From: Cytobacillus firmus
GTDB lineage: Bacteria > Bacillota > Bacilli > Bacillales > Cytobacillaceae
Direction of reading: 5' to 3'
Length of the DNA: 54,570 nt
Assembly (NCBI RefSeq): GCF_023715565.1
Contig: NZ_JAMBOJ010000032.1
Coordinates: 1-54,570 of the forward strand
This document shows, piece by piece, positions 8,591 through 16,232 of this stretch (its first letter is position 1; every line of letters starts with the position of its first letter). The translations under genes and the position numbers were made by a program. The notes below the pieces were generated by a model, which saw only the letters and a list, made by a program, of their open reading frames with translations, made no database searches and was not told the DNA's origin.

Positions 8591-9391
8591 ATGTTAATGA
8601 GCTTTAGAAACATGCTGATGGCACTCGTGGCTGTGGTTCTTATGCTGGCTGCTCCTTCTTTTACAGAAGCGGCGCTTGGGGATCGGACACTTGCCAAAGG
8701 ATCATCAGGATCTGATGTCGCTGAATTACAAGATTACTTGATGACAAAAGGGGTATTCCCATACCATACATCAACAGGATACTATGGTTCTATCACAGTG
8801 GAAGCCGTCAAGGATTTTCAGCGCAAGCGCAATCTGAAGGCTGATGGAATTGCAGGACCGCAGACAAACCACGCATTAAAAGTACTGAGATATGGGGATA
8901 TTGGAAAACAGGTCATCCAAATTCAATATCAATTAAAACAAACAGGTCACTATAAAACTAATTTAGATGGTATTTATGGAAATGGTACAGTAAGCGCTGT
9001 CAAGAGCTTTCAAAAACAGCAGGGATTGGCTGCGGACGGAATTGCCGGACCTGCAACGAGAGCAGCGCTTGATCGAAAGGCGAAGCGCGGCACAGCGGCA
9101 GGTAAAACAATGACAGTGGAGAGCACAGCATATACAGCGAGTTGTGAAGGCTGTTCAGGTGTGACCAGGATGGGTCTGGATTTAAAAAAGTACCCTGATG
9201 CGAAAGTGATTGCAGTCGACCCAAGTGTCATTCCGCTTGGCTCCATCGTAGAAGTGGAAGGCTATGGAACTGCAATAGCAGCAGACATAGGCGGAGGCAT
9301 CAATGGAAATTCAATCGATGTGTTCATACCTGCCCAGGGCGATGCCCTTAAGTGGGGAAGAAAAAGTGTACGTGTGGAAATAATCGAATAG
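8591..9391 (+). CDS. Secreted peptidoglycan-binding protein with 3D domain
   Basis: The 266-residue protein has a signal peptide (about residues 1-28, ending TEAA) and two PG_binding_1 repeats (about 35-97 and 98-160, each ending in a DGIAGP-T--AL motif). A C-terminal 3D domain (about 173-266) carries the three family aspartates in VIAVDPS, AADIGG and IDVFIP. The 3D domain is the MltA/Spr-like double-psi barrel of Bacillus YocH/YuiC-type muralytic enzymes, so a cell-wall lytic transglycosylase role is likely. GGGGAGG lies about 8 nt before ATG 8591. It is a single-gene unit closed by a strong terminator. Confidence 0.9.
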   Translation: MLMSFRNMLMALVAVVLMLAAPSFTEAALGDRTLAKGSSGSDVAELQDYLMTKGVFPYHTSTGYYGSITVEAVKDFQRKRNLKADGIAGPQTNHALKVLRYGDIGKQVIQIQYQLKQTGHYKTNLDGIYGNGTVSAVKSFQKQQGLAADGIAGPATRAALDRKAKRGTAAGKTMTVESTAYTASCEGCSGVTRMGLDLKKYPDAKVIAVDPSVIPLGSIVEVEGYGTAIAADIGGGINGNSIDVFIPAQGDALKWGRKSVRVEIIE

Positions 9392-9397
9392 GTATGG

Positions 9398-9440
9398 GCT
9401 GGCCCGCACTAAAAGTAGTGCGGGCCAGCTTTGTTTTATT
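9398..9440 (+). terminator. Strong terminator after the 3D-domain gene
   Basis: GCTGGCCCGCACTA (9398-9411) pairs perfectly with TAGTGCGGGCCAGC (9416-9429), followed by TTTGTTTTATTTT. Confidence 0.92.
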
Positions 9441-9790
9441 TTAAAAGTTTGGCTTATAAGGAAATTCCTTATTAAACCTATTAGATTTGCAGAGATTAAG
9501 GATTTCAACAGATTGTTAAACTTTTTGTAAGTTTATTTGATAAGTGAATTGCATCACTTACTGTTATTATGCACTCTTTACATTAGATCAGGGAGGGAGC
9601 ATACCATGATAGAGAATCTTATGTAAGGTAGCTCTGTAAGACTTGCTATAGAAGCAGGCCTTTTTTGAAAGATAAGAAAGTATATAATCTTTGAACGTCG
9701 ATAACTGCATACTTAGTCAAGCTTTCATAAATTGTTCATATTTATTTGCTATAGTACTTTGGTATAGTTAGAGATGAAGAAAGAATAAGG
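9441..9790 (+). other. Leader region upstream of cueP
   Basis: This 350-bp gap is AT-rich and lacks a convincing gene. A strong ribosome site (GGGAGG) precedes a tiny frame at 9606-9626 (MIENLM, stop). About 25 nt later comes a weak hairpin, GACTTGC...GCAGGCC, with a TTTTTT tail (9639-9666), which resembles a leader peptide with attenuator. Two TATAGT -10-like boxes lie at 9750-9755 and 9763-9768, without good -35 partners. Attenuated control of cueP is only a possibility. Confidence 0.25.
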
Positions 9791-9801
9791 ATGTGAAAAC
9801 G

Positions 9802-10326
9802 ATGAAGATCAAATTGGTTCTCGCTGCTTCCCTGATTTCTATTGCATTAGCTGGCTGTGGACAAGCAGACTCCAAAGAAGATGCTGCTTTAGAGACTGAA
9901 GACATCAAAGCATTAGTGAACGATTACAGCGTTGGAAACATAAAGACCGGTTCGGCATCCATTACTTCGGAACAGCTGATCGTTAAAGAAGACGGAGAGG
10001 AATTATCCTATGATCTGCCGGAAGACGAATTTTTCGTGTCGATTGCTCCCTACGCTATTGAAACTCACCCTTGAACGAATCATAGCTTGACAGGTTGTCA
10101 AGGTGAACTGGCTGAAAAAGAGTTTGATGTATATATTGAGGATTCAAAAGGCAATGTGATTTTGGACGACAAGGTCAAAACCCAGGCTAATGGGTTTTTC
10201 GATTTATGGCTTCCAAGGGACAAAACCTATCGAATAAAGGTTAATCATGATGGAAAAGCATCAGAATCGGAAATTTCCACTTATGAAGGTGATGCTACCT
10301 GCATTACCACGATGCAATTAATATAA
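9802..10326 (+). CDS. cueP: CueP-family metal-binding lipoprotein interrupted by in-frame TGA at 10072-10074
   Basis: ATG 9802 (AAGG 11 nt upstream) opens a lipoprotein signal ending ALAGC. The frame runs through a DYSVGNIKTGSASITSEQLI segment to IETHP, where TGA 10072-10074 stands. The same frame then continues as TNHSLTGCQGEL, DLWLPRDKTYRIKV and DATCITTMQLI to a TAA. Counting the TGA as a residue gives a full-length protein of 174. From memory, Salmonella CueP binds copper through three cysteines, the first two eight residues apart; the TGA sits exactly eight codons before the Cys of LTGC, in place of that first Cys. A hairpin follows at 10086-10102. It is either a selenocysteine codon or a nonsense mutation. 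Confidence 0.85.
10086..10102 (+). promoter_or_regulatory. SECIS-like hairpin inside cueP
   Basis: CTTGACA-GGT-TGTCAAG is a perfect 7-bp stem with a 3-nt GGU loop, starting 11 nt after the in-frame TGA. Bacterial SECIS elements lie directly behind UGA, with an apical loop about 16-37 nt away that carries G early in the loop; this one fits. Caution: the sequence also simply encodes the conserved LTGCQ, and a bulged U as in E. coli fdhF is not seen. Confidence 0.35.
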
Positions 10327-10345
10327 AAGTAGGGGAATACCTGCT

Positions 10346-10378
10346 GTCGGGCGGCCATTTGGCGGCTCTTTTTTTTGA
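10346..10378 (+). terminator. Weak terminator-like hairpin after cueP
   Basis: GCCATTTGGC (10354-10363) can form a short stem in a GC-rich stretch, followed after GGCTC by TTTTTTTT. The U tract is good and the stem is short. Confidence 0.4.
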
Positions 10379-10458
10379 GGAGTTGTATTCCTTTTTCTGG
10401 TTATTATGTATAATGATATTCAAATATATACTTGAAGGTATTACAGGGAGAGAGAGCC

Positions 10459-10521
10459 ATGATAAGCTGTGAAGCGGTCATCAAAGAGGGGTTACTGAAA
10501 TTAAGAGGCTATATTTTATAG
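10459..10521 (+). CDS. Possible 20-residue peptide
   Basis: A strong purine-rich site (AGGGAGAGAGAG) lies before ATG 10459, opening a 20-codon frame (MISCEAVIKEG start, TAG end). The context resembles the MIENLM leader at 9606, which has AGGGAGGGAG before ATGATA. No homolog comes to mind. It could be a leader peptide, a remnant or chance. The rest of this 400-bp gap holds no other gene I can support. Confidence 0.2.
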   Translation: MISCEAVIKEGLLKLRGYIL

Positions 10522-10723
10522 GCTTACCCTGGCAATACCAGAGAGGATCCGCTTTGATTTGTGGAATTGGTCAAGATGCTGAATATTTGCTTAATGTAGT
10601 GCTTTCTAATAGAACATAGAATGATTAAGTTATATAAATTATAACAAAACGAAGAGGAGAGCATGCAGTTAAATTGGAATCCATAAATCCTTTCAATCGA
10701 CAATAGGTAAACTCGAAAAGGCC

Positions 10724-11035
10724 ATGACTCAGATGACTGAGAAAGGTGCCAATACTACCCTGGTAGAAAAGCGGCACAAAGCATGCTGCATCGGCTTGGC
10801 TGTCCTGGAGAATGTATGGGATCAGAAACTCCATCCTTATACCGAAGAGGAGTTAGCCGAAGCCCGCAAAGTTCTTATTGGTTTAATGCCTTCGATAGAG
10901 AGCGCTTATGCCAAGTTAAAAGAGGGAAGTCCCCAGAGGACGCTTTTGGAAAGAAGAATAAAAGCGTTAGAGCTGGCTGCTGAAGCGCTTGAGGATTTTG
11001 GTGAAAGGAATAGCACTAAAGGTGTGAATAGTTAA
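10724..11035 (+). CDS. Hypothetical helical protein, start probably lost by frameshift
   Basis: The 103-residue charged protein (MTEKGANTTLVEKRHK early, EGSPQRTLLERRIKALELA late) resembles a conserved Bacillus hypothetical family of unknown function. ATG 10724 has AAAAGG only 2 nt upstream. A well-placed ATG exists at 10663 (GAGGAG, 5 nt), but its frame stops after MQLNWNP. Removing one T in AAATTGG near 10672-10675 would give MQLNGIHKSFQSTIGKLEKA and join the frames, so a one-base insertion is likely. Confidence 0.65.
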   Translation: MTQMTEKGANTTLVEKRHKACCIGLAVLENVWDQKLHPYTEEELAEARKVLIGLMPSIESAYAKLKEGSPQRTLLERRIKALELAAEALEDFGERNSTKGVNS

Positions 11036-11064
11036 TTCAAAGTAAGAGATAAGAGGGGGTAAAA

Positions 11065-11475
11065 ATGAATAAGTGGCTTGGTTCGGCGGGAGTTTGTATT
11101 AGAGGGAATAAAGTTCTAATGGTATTACAGGGGACAGCAGACGAACCAAAGCGATGGTCTGTTCCTTCAGGTGGTTTGGAAGAAGGAGAAACGTTTGAGG
11201 AATGCTGTATCAGGGAGGTAAGGGAAGAAACAGGTTTTGAGGTAAGTGTGGTACAGCCTATTTTCAATAAAGTGAGTTGCACTGGGGAAGTAAGATATTT
11301 TGAAGTAGAGATTATTGGAGGAAAAGCAGCCATTCAGGATCCTGATCAATTAATTTATGATATTGGTTGGAAGAGTTTTGAGGAATTAAAAAGCCTAGAG
11401 CTATCGTTTCCCGAAGATCGAGATTTTTTGGCTGACTATATAAGTAGAAAATTGGAGGAATTATCTTGGCAGTAG
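11065..11475 (+). CDS. Nudix hydrolase
   Basis: The 136-residue protein carries a complete Nudix box, G-x5-E-x7-REVREETGF (about residues 37-59), that binds the metal and hydrolyses a nucleoside diphosphate linked to another group. GLEEGETFEE precedes the catalytic REVREE. The substrate is not evident. AGAGGGGG lies about 6 nt before ATG 11065. Its last 10 bases overlap the start of the next gene, so the two are coupled. Confidence 0.9.
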   Translation: MNKWLGSAGVCIRGNKVLMVLQGTADEPKRWSVPSGGLEEGETFEECCIREVREETGFEVSVVQPIFNKVSCTGEVRYFEVEIIGGKAAIQDPDQLIYDIGWKSFEELKSLELSFPEDRDFLADYISRKLEELSWQ

Positions 11476-11756
11476 GTAAAAGTTTAAAGGTGTGTGAAAA
11501 GGGCCATGAATTTTACAAAACTAGTGAGTGTAACAGCTGCCCTGTCTGTGATAAAGAGAATAAGCCAAAAAACGGCTTCCTTTCAAAACTCAGTGCTCCT
11601 GCAAGGAATGCATTGCTATTCGAAGGAATAGACACTTTGGAAAAGCTATCAAATTACACAGAAAAAGAGATATTAAAACTTCATGGCGTAGGACCTGCTT
11701 CCCTCCCTATTATGAGAACCTCTTTGGAAGAAGAAGGGCTATCATTTAAAAAATAA
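11466..11756 (+). CDS. Small protein with zinc-ribbon-like cysteines and RNA polymerase alpha-CTD-like HhH domain
   Basis: A 96-residue protein starting at TTG 11466, with GGAGG 8 nt upstream inside the Nudix gene. Residues 9-28 hold CEKGHEF and CNSCPVC, a likely metal site. The C-terminal half (SAPARNALLFEGIDTLEKLS, then LHGVGPASLP) is the helix-hairpin-helix fold of the RNA polymerase alpha C-terminal domain, found in small stand-alone Bacillus proteins. It may bind nucleic acid. Pairing with a Nudix enzyme suggests a nucleotide-related role (inference). Confidence 0.75.
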   Translation: MAVGKSLKVCEKGHEFYKTSECNSCPVCDKENKPKNGFLSKLSAPARNALLFEGIDTLEKLSNYTEKEILKLHGVGPASLPIMRTSLEEEGLSFKK

Positions 11757-11800
11757 ATCGCAGGATTTATTTTTCAGCGGGTAAGAAAGCGCATTATTGC

Positions 11801-11965
11801 ATGGAATCTCAAAAGTTATGGATTGAAATGCAGAGAGAGAGTCTTGAAATATCCTCAGATAGCGTGCTCACTATATACGGAACTTGTGGTAAGGGTGATA
11901 GAAAAGTTTATAGAGAAGAGTTCTATGCCGCTAATCAGGCGGCTTTTTTCTTTAAAATAATCTAG
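11801..11965 (+). pseudogene. Possible gene fragment, 54 codons
   Basis: An open frame reaching upstream of ATG 11801 encodes protein-like sequence (ESQKLWIEMQRESLEISSD). It has no ribosome site, and its 3' end runs through the terminator hairpin at 11926. I read it as a decayed remnant. I do not recognise the family. Confidence 0.25.
11926..11955 (+). terminator. Terminator downstream of the Nudix pair
   Basis: GCCGC-TAATCA-GGCGGC is followed by TTTTTTCTTT. Confidence 0.8.
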
Positions 11966-12085
11966 GGGGATTTGTTGAATAGGAGAATTTATTTGAAAAA
12001 CAATTAATCCAAATTGAAACTTTCAGATTTTAATTCCGTATACTTGGAAAATACTGTTTTTCTGGAGGTGAATTAAATACATAAA

Positions 12086-12838
12086 TTGAGAGTTTTTTGT
12101 CTTATTTCAATAATTTTATTAACAGCATGCACTCGAGAGGCAGCTGTTCCGGAAGAAAAAGTAAAAAAAGAAATAAGTGAAGAAAATATTGCAGTTACAG
12201 AAGATGGTAAAATAACCTTTCAGATTTTTAATACAGTTAAGGTTTCACAAGAAAAAGTGGAATCTATAAAAGAAGAACTCCTTGATGCATATGATGATAT
12301 TCAAAACTCAATTCATACTGACTATGTACCATCCGAAAGAATAAATGTATTTCTCAATAAAGGAAATCAAGCGTCATGGGGGATGAGATCGGAGCTCAAA
12401 CTTTTTTCCATTAAGGAAAATCAATATCCTCTTGTCCATGAACTGACACATTCTCTACTTGGTTATGGAGATAATTTTGATTCAAATATGGGCTATTTGA
12501 CGAAAGAGGGTTTTGCTGCTTATATGGAAGATAAGCATGGGAAACAAAAATCACACTCCCATAAGATTATGAAGTACTTTTTCGACATAAATAAATCAAT
12601 TCCAATTAGAAAATTGATAGATCTAAAACAGGACGATGCCTACTTTCGTCCCCCTCTTACAAGCCAAGAAGAGTACACCCTTCAATGGATGAGCTATTTA
12701 CATTCAGCTTCCTTTGTCTCCTATTTAATTGATACATATGGATTGGAAGAATTTGAGGGGATTTACAACAAAGAAGACATAGCTTCTAAAATAGAAGAAG
12801 TATATGGAAAGAATATTAGTGAAATTGAAAAGGATTGA
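12086..12838 (+). CDS. Lipoprotein with HExxH zinc metallopeptidase motif, C-terminus cut by in-frame TGA
   Basis: The lipobox LLTAC follows a short hydrophobic stretch. HELTH (in PLVHELTHSLLGYG) with a downstream TKEGFAAYMED glutamate motif marks a gluzincin-type zinc peptidase anchored outside the membrane. TTG 12086 lies 15 nt from GGAGGTG; the codon at the ideal distance (6 nt) is ATA 12077, which would add HKL and a better signal peptide. After TGA 12836-12838 the same frame stays open for 40 codons (INYVKESQTELTYGD) to TAA 12961. A Trp at the TGA would give EIEKDWINYVK, a natural end for this fold. Confidence 0.75.
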   Translation: MRVFCLISIILLTACTREAAVPEEKVKKEISEENIAVTEDGKITFQIFNTVKVSQEKVESIKEELLDAYDDIQNSIHTDYVPSERINVFLNKGNQASWGMRSELKLFSIKENQYPLVHELTHSLLGYGDNFDSNMGYLTKEGFAAYMEDKHGKQKSHSHKIMKYFFDINKSIPIRKLIDLKQDDAYFRPPLTSQEEYTLQWMSYLHSASFVSYLIDTYGLEEFEGIYNKEDIASKIEEVYGKNISEIEKD

Positions 12839-13186
12839 ATAAATTATGTAAAAGAAAGTCAAACGGAACTAACATATGGAGATAAGCTTGAAATGAGGTA
12901 TTTTTATGATGCAGTTTCTGTTATTGACCAAATTGATCCTAAGTTTTTTACTGGTGAATAATATGTTTTTATAAAATAGGCAAGACCTGTTATATATAAT
13001 GGGCTTTATTGACGTTCTCAAACAAGTAATTATGAAAGTATATGAATGGTAATATAAACGGCTTTTCTTCTAAAATGCGAGAATTCGCTATCTAATATGT
13101 TTAACCTTAGGAAATCCAATGAGACTTGTATAGAATTTTATCTTTTTAAAAGCTGTAAGCATAACTGCTCACTAGGAGGTGTGTAT

Positions 13187-13582
13187 TTGTCAAAAGGGTT
13201 GCTTCATCATATCGAACTGTACGTATCAAGTTTGGAAAATTCATGCGAATTTTGGGGGTGGTTTCTCGAGGAATTAGGGTACGTATCTTATCAAAAATGG
13301 GAATTCGGACAAAGCTGGAGACTAGGTGAAACCTACATTGTCTTTGTACAAGCAGAGGAACGATTTCTTGATATTCCATATCATAGATCCCGAGTTGGGC
13401 TGAATCATCTGGCATTTTATGCTGAATCACGGCTTCACGTTGATGAAATAACGAATGTATTAGAGACAAAAGGGGTCAATATACTTTATAAAAATATGCA
13501 TCCTTTTGCTGGAGGGTCTGCACATTACGCAGTATATTTCGAGGATCCTGACAGGATAAAGGTAGAACTAATCGCTCCTTAA
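13187..13582 (+). CDS. VOC family protein (glyoxalase/dioxygenase fold)
   Basis: The 131-residue protein starts at TTG 13187 behind an ideal AGGAGGTG. It has the betaalphabetabetabeta pattern of the vicinal-oxygen-chelate fold: LLHHIELYVSS (metal His), VGLNHLAFYAES (second metal site) and AVYFEDPDRIKVELI (Glu ligand). Upstream codons back to 13097 remain open but lack a site and look non-coding. The substrate is unknown. The 350 bp upstream hold the read-through tail of the peptidase gene and AT-rich sequence without another gene. Confidence 0.82.
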   Translation: MSKGLLHHIELYVSSLENSCEFWGWFLEELGYVSYQKWEFGQSWRLGETYIVFVQAEERFLDIPYHRSRVGLNHLAFYAESRLHVDEITNVLETKGVNILYKNMHPFAGGSAHYAVYFEDPDRIKVELIAP

Positions 13583-13620
13583 TTTTGTTATATTAAAAAA
13601 GTTTATTTAGGGGGAGGTAT

Positions 13621-14190
13621 ATGCCGTTTGAACAATGCCAGAGTGTTGCTTCTTTAATGTCAGGATTCAATAATTCATGGGGCATTGCTGGTGGATGGGC
13701 AATTGACCTTTTTATCGGCAAGGAAACAAGAGAACATAAAGATATAGAGATTGCTATATTTCGAAAAGATCAGCTATATTTTAAAAACTTTTTTTTAGGT
13801 TGGGAATACAAAAAGGTTGTTAAAGGAGAATTTCATACTTGGGAAAATGAGATTCTGGAGTTGCCAATCCACGAAATCCACGCATTAAATAAGGATAACG
13901 GAAGAGAAGTAGAAATCCTACTAAATGAAACGAAAGGAGATCATTGGGTATTTAGAAGAGATGCCAGGATATCCTGGCCGCTGAATCTAGTTTGGAGCTA
14001 TTCTGAGGCAGGGATTCCTTTTTTAAATCCAGAAATTGTCCTTTTATATAAGGCGAAAAATACAAGGGAAAAAGACCACCAAGACTTTCTGGCTGCAAAA
14101 GACTTTCTTGATAATGAAAAGAGTAAGTGGCTTCGGGAGGCATTAGAAATACACGAACCAAAGCATAAATGGCTTCAACTTTTGTGCTAG
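13621..14190 (+). CDS. Nucleotidyltransferase-fold protein (aminoglycoside/lincosamide adenylyltransferase-like)
   Basis: The 189-residue protein has the pattern GGWAIDLFIGKETREHKDIE near the N-terminus: the GGWAxD loop binds nucleotide and the DIEIAIF strand supplies the metal acidic residues. This is seen in small polymerase-beta-like transferases such as LnuA-type proteins. YKAKNTREKDHQDF lies in the C-terminal half. GGGGGAGG precedes the ATG by 4 nt. Drug modification is possible but not shown; many such proteins have no known resistance role. Confidence 0.78.
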   Translation: MPFEQCQSVASLMSGFNNSWGIAGGWAIDLFIGKETREHKDIEIAIFRKDQLYFKNFFLGWEYKKVVKGEFHTWENEILELPIHEIHALNKDNGREVEILLNETKGDHWVFRRDARISWPLNLVWSYSEAGIPFLNPEIVLLYKAKNTREKDHQDFLAAKDFLDNEKSKWLREALEIHEPKHKWLQLLC

Positions 14191-14318
14191 TTATTATTCT
14201 ATTATTGCGTTCAATCCTATTATGAACAGCTGCCGGCTAGAGCACTGAAAGAACTAGGATCTGTTAGCAGAATCTAGAGAAGTATTTAAATAGACCCAAT
14301 ATGAGTGGGAGGCTTAAA

Positions 14319-14747
14319 ATGTTTATTGTAAATGTAGAAGGAGCTATAAGGAAAAATGACAAGTGGCTTATTATTGAGAGAAGTAAAAAAGAGGAACATG
14401 CAGGTGGTTTGCTTTCCCTTGTTGGAGGAAAGGTGGATCTGGAAGGAAACTCATCAAATATTTTAGAGAGAACTGTAAAGCGTGAAATTTCAGAAGAAGT
14501 CGGGGTAAGAGTAAAAGACCGTTTAACTTATGTACACAGTACTTCTTTCGTAACAGATACTAATCAAAATGTAGTCGATATTGTGTTTCTTTGCGAGTAT
14601 GAATCTGGTGAGGCACTCCCTATATGTGCTGATGAGGTAGAAGAGGTGTTATGGCTAACAACAGAAGAGATCTTACATCACCCGAAAGCGCCTGTTTACT
14701 TAAAAGAAAGCATTAAATGTGCTGAAGCCTTGATTCCTGTCCATTAG
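14319..14747 (+). CDS. Nudix hydrolase
   Basis: The 142-residue protein has a Nudix box reading GGKVDLEG, then ILERTVKREISEEVGV. The catalytic REISEEVG is intact, while the spacing between the first Gly and RE is one or two residues longer than canonical. I chose ATG 14319, with GGGAGG 6 nt upstream, over the in-frame ATG 14301, which has no site. It differs strongly from the Nudix protein at 11065, so it is not a recent duplicate. It is followed by a terminator. Confidence 0.87.
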   Translation: MFIVNVEGAIRKNDKWLIIERSKKEEHAGGLLSLVGGKVDLEGNSSNILERTVKREISEEVGVRVKDRLTYVHSTSFVTDTNQNVVDIVFLCEYESGEALPICADEVEEVLWLTTEEILHHPKAPVYLKESIKCAEALIPVH

Positions 14748-14786
14748 CAGCAGGGATCAATTAATCTCGTAATTGTAAAAGAGAGC

Positions 14787-14832
14787 AGCCCAATATCTCA
14801 TTAATTAAGAAATTGGGCTTTGAATTTTTTCT
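14787..14832 (+). terminator. Terminator after the second Nudix gene
   Basis: AGCCCAAT (14787-14794) pairs with ATTGGGCT (14812-14819), followed by TTGAATTTTTT. It may also serve the convergent hydrolase gene. Confidence 0.7.
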
Positions 14833-14845
14833 AACTATTATTTAA

Positions 14846-15685
14846 TCAGGAACTATGCTTTATAACAGAATCTATAATCTGATCCCAGTCTTCACTATGA
14901 ATTTCATGGCCGGTTCCATCAAGTGTCATCAATTCAGAATGCGGGATAGCTTTCTTAAGCGCAAGTCCGTGCTCATATGGGAGGGCCGGATCTTCTGTGC
15001 CATGGATAATAAGAACCGGTGCGCTAATTGCATCGGATTTGTCATAATATTCTTCCCCGCCTTGCAGTAAAGCATGGTTAAATCTGCTCGGCAGATGGGT
15101 GGCGCGGTCAACTTCTCTTGCTGCCAGCTTATGCATTCTTTCGTGCTCGAAAGGTTTGGTGCCGGCTAATGTTTTCCAGCCGCCTGCGAGATATGAAATA
15201 GCCGCATTCCGATCCGTCCAATCAATGGAAGCACTCTTCATGTGGTGATCCAGTATGCTTTGATCCATTGGCGGCAGCTTTTCCATCACAGTTCCAAACA
15301 CACTTGAAGCAATGAGTGTAAGTGTTAATACACGTTCCGGATATCTTAAGGCAAGAATCTGGCCGGTTAAGCCGCCCATGGACATGCCGACAATATGTGC
15401 CTGGTCTATTTGATAAGCATCGAGTACGCCTGCCGCATCATCAGCCAAGTCGGTTATGGTGTAATGGGAAGTCCCCGGCTCATAAGTAGTCGACCTTCCC
15501 AGATCCCGATGATCGTACCGAATGACAAATCTCCCCTGGTCAGCCAGACGAATACAGAAATCCTCGTCCCACCAGTCCAGTGAAGTCATGGCACCCATTA
15601 TTAAAAGAATGGCTGGATCCTTAGGATTTCCAAAGCTTTCTGTACAGATTTCCACATTATTTATTTTCACTATTTGTTCACGCAT
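14846..15685 (-). CDS. Alpha/beta-fold hydrolase
   Basis: The 279-residue enzyme has the nucleophile elbow GMSMGG (Ser about 102), the oxyanion strand ILLIMGAMTSLDWWDED, an acid in IIHGTEDPALP and the catalytic His in GTGHEIHSED. It is close to the family of esterases and epoxide hydrolase-like enzymes annotated in many Bacillus species. GGAGG lies 6 nt before the ATG. It is a single-gene unit converging on the Nudix gene. Confidence 0.9.
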   Translation of the reverse strand: MREQIVKINNVEICTESFGNPKDPAILLIMGAMTSLDWWDEDFCIRLADQGRFVIRYDHRDLGRSTTYEPGTSHYTITDLADDAAGVLDAYQIDQAHIVGMSMGGLTGQILALRYPERVLTLTLIASSVFGTVMEKLPPMDQSILDHHMKSASIDWTDRNAAISYLAGGWKTLAGTKPFEHERMHKLAAREVDRATHLPSRFNHALLQGGEEYYDKSDAISAPVLIIHGTEDPALPYEHGLALKKAIPHSELMTLDGTGHEIHSEDWDQIIDSVIKHSS

Positions 15686-16232
15686 ATGTTACCTCCGTAT
15701 CACTGTTCTTCCTATCGCAGATCAGTTTCTTCCCGGAGCATTGGCCTGCCCCTGTTCATTATCTGTGCCGAATCCACTTGATAATCATGACGAGGCCTCC
15801 TTTAAAATTCTTAATAACAAGGGACTCATCCCTATATGTATTACCTTAACATAAGTCTAATCACCAAAAAACAGAATACTGATAAATCAGATTATAGTTG
15901 TCACTTTGTTTGTTAGAGATACTGCAGGCAGGTCGCTTCGCGGCTCCGCTCCAGTCGTTGAACATCCGAGTGAGATAAAAGAAGTCCTCGAGAACCCTGA
16001 AAAAGCCATTGGTGGCATGATGAGAAGAAAACAGGCAAAGGCAGTCTGGACAAGGGGGTGCTGACGAGCTTACTGCAAAAACACTGAATTAGTAAAAGCT
16101 TTCTCTATGCTATAAAATTAGCGTATGGAGTAAGCTTTTTCTATTTGCAATAAGTTATGATAACGGGCGTGATATGGTTCGCAGGGAACTGGGCAAATGG
16201 ATAAAAGTCAGCAAAAGGAGAATTCAGTATAA
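15686..16232. other. 547-bp gap with a possible gene remnant
   Basis: The section 15909-16065 is more GC-rich than its surroundings. On the plus strand it contains an open frame reading APVVEHPSEIKEVLENPEKA and ending RGC-TGA at 16064, with no start site; it looks like the end of a lost gene. An imperfect hairpin with AGCTTT/AAGCTT arms and TTTTTC tail (16096-16140) follows and could be its terminator. I see no other gene. Confidence 0.35.

Noticed and set aside
12836..12838. Selenocysteine at the metallopeptidase TGA
   Set aside because: No hairpin follows within 40 nt and Trp, not Cys, fits the context.
15909..16066. A real gene in the 15.7-16.2 kb gap
   Set aside because: The frame is short, lacks a start site and matches nothing I know; kept only as a possible remnant.
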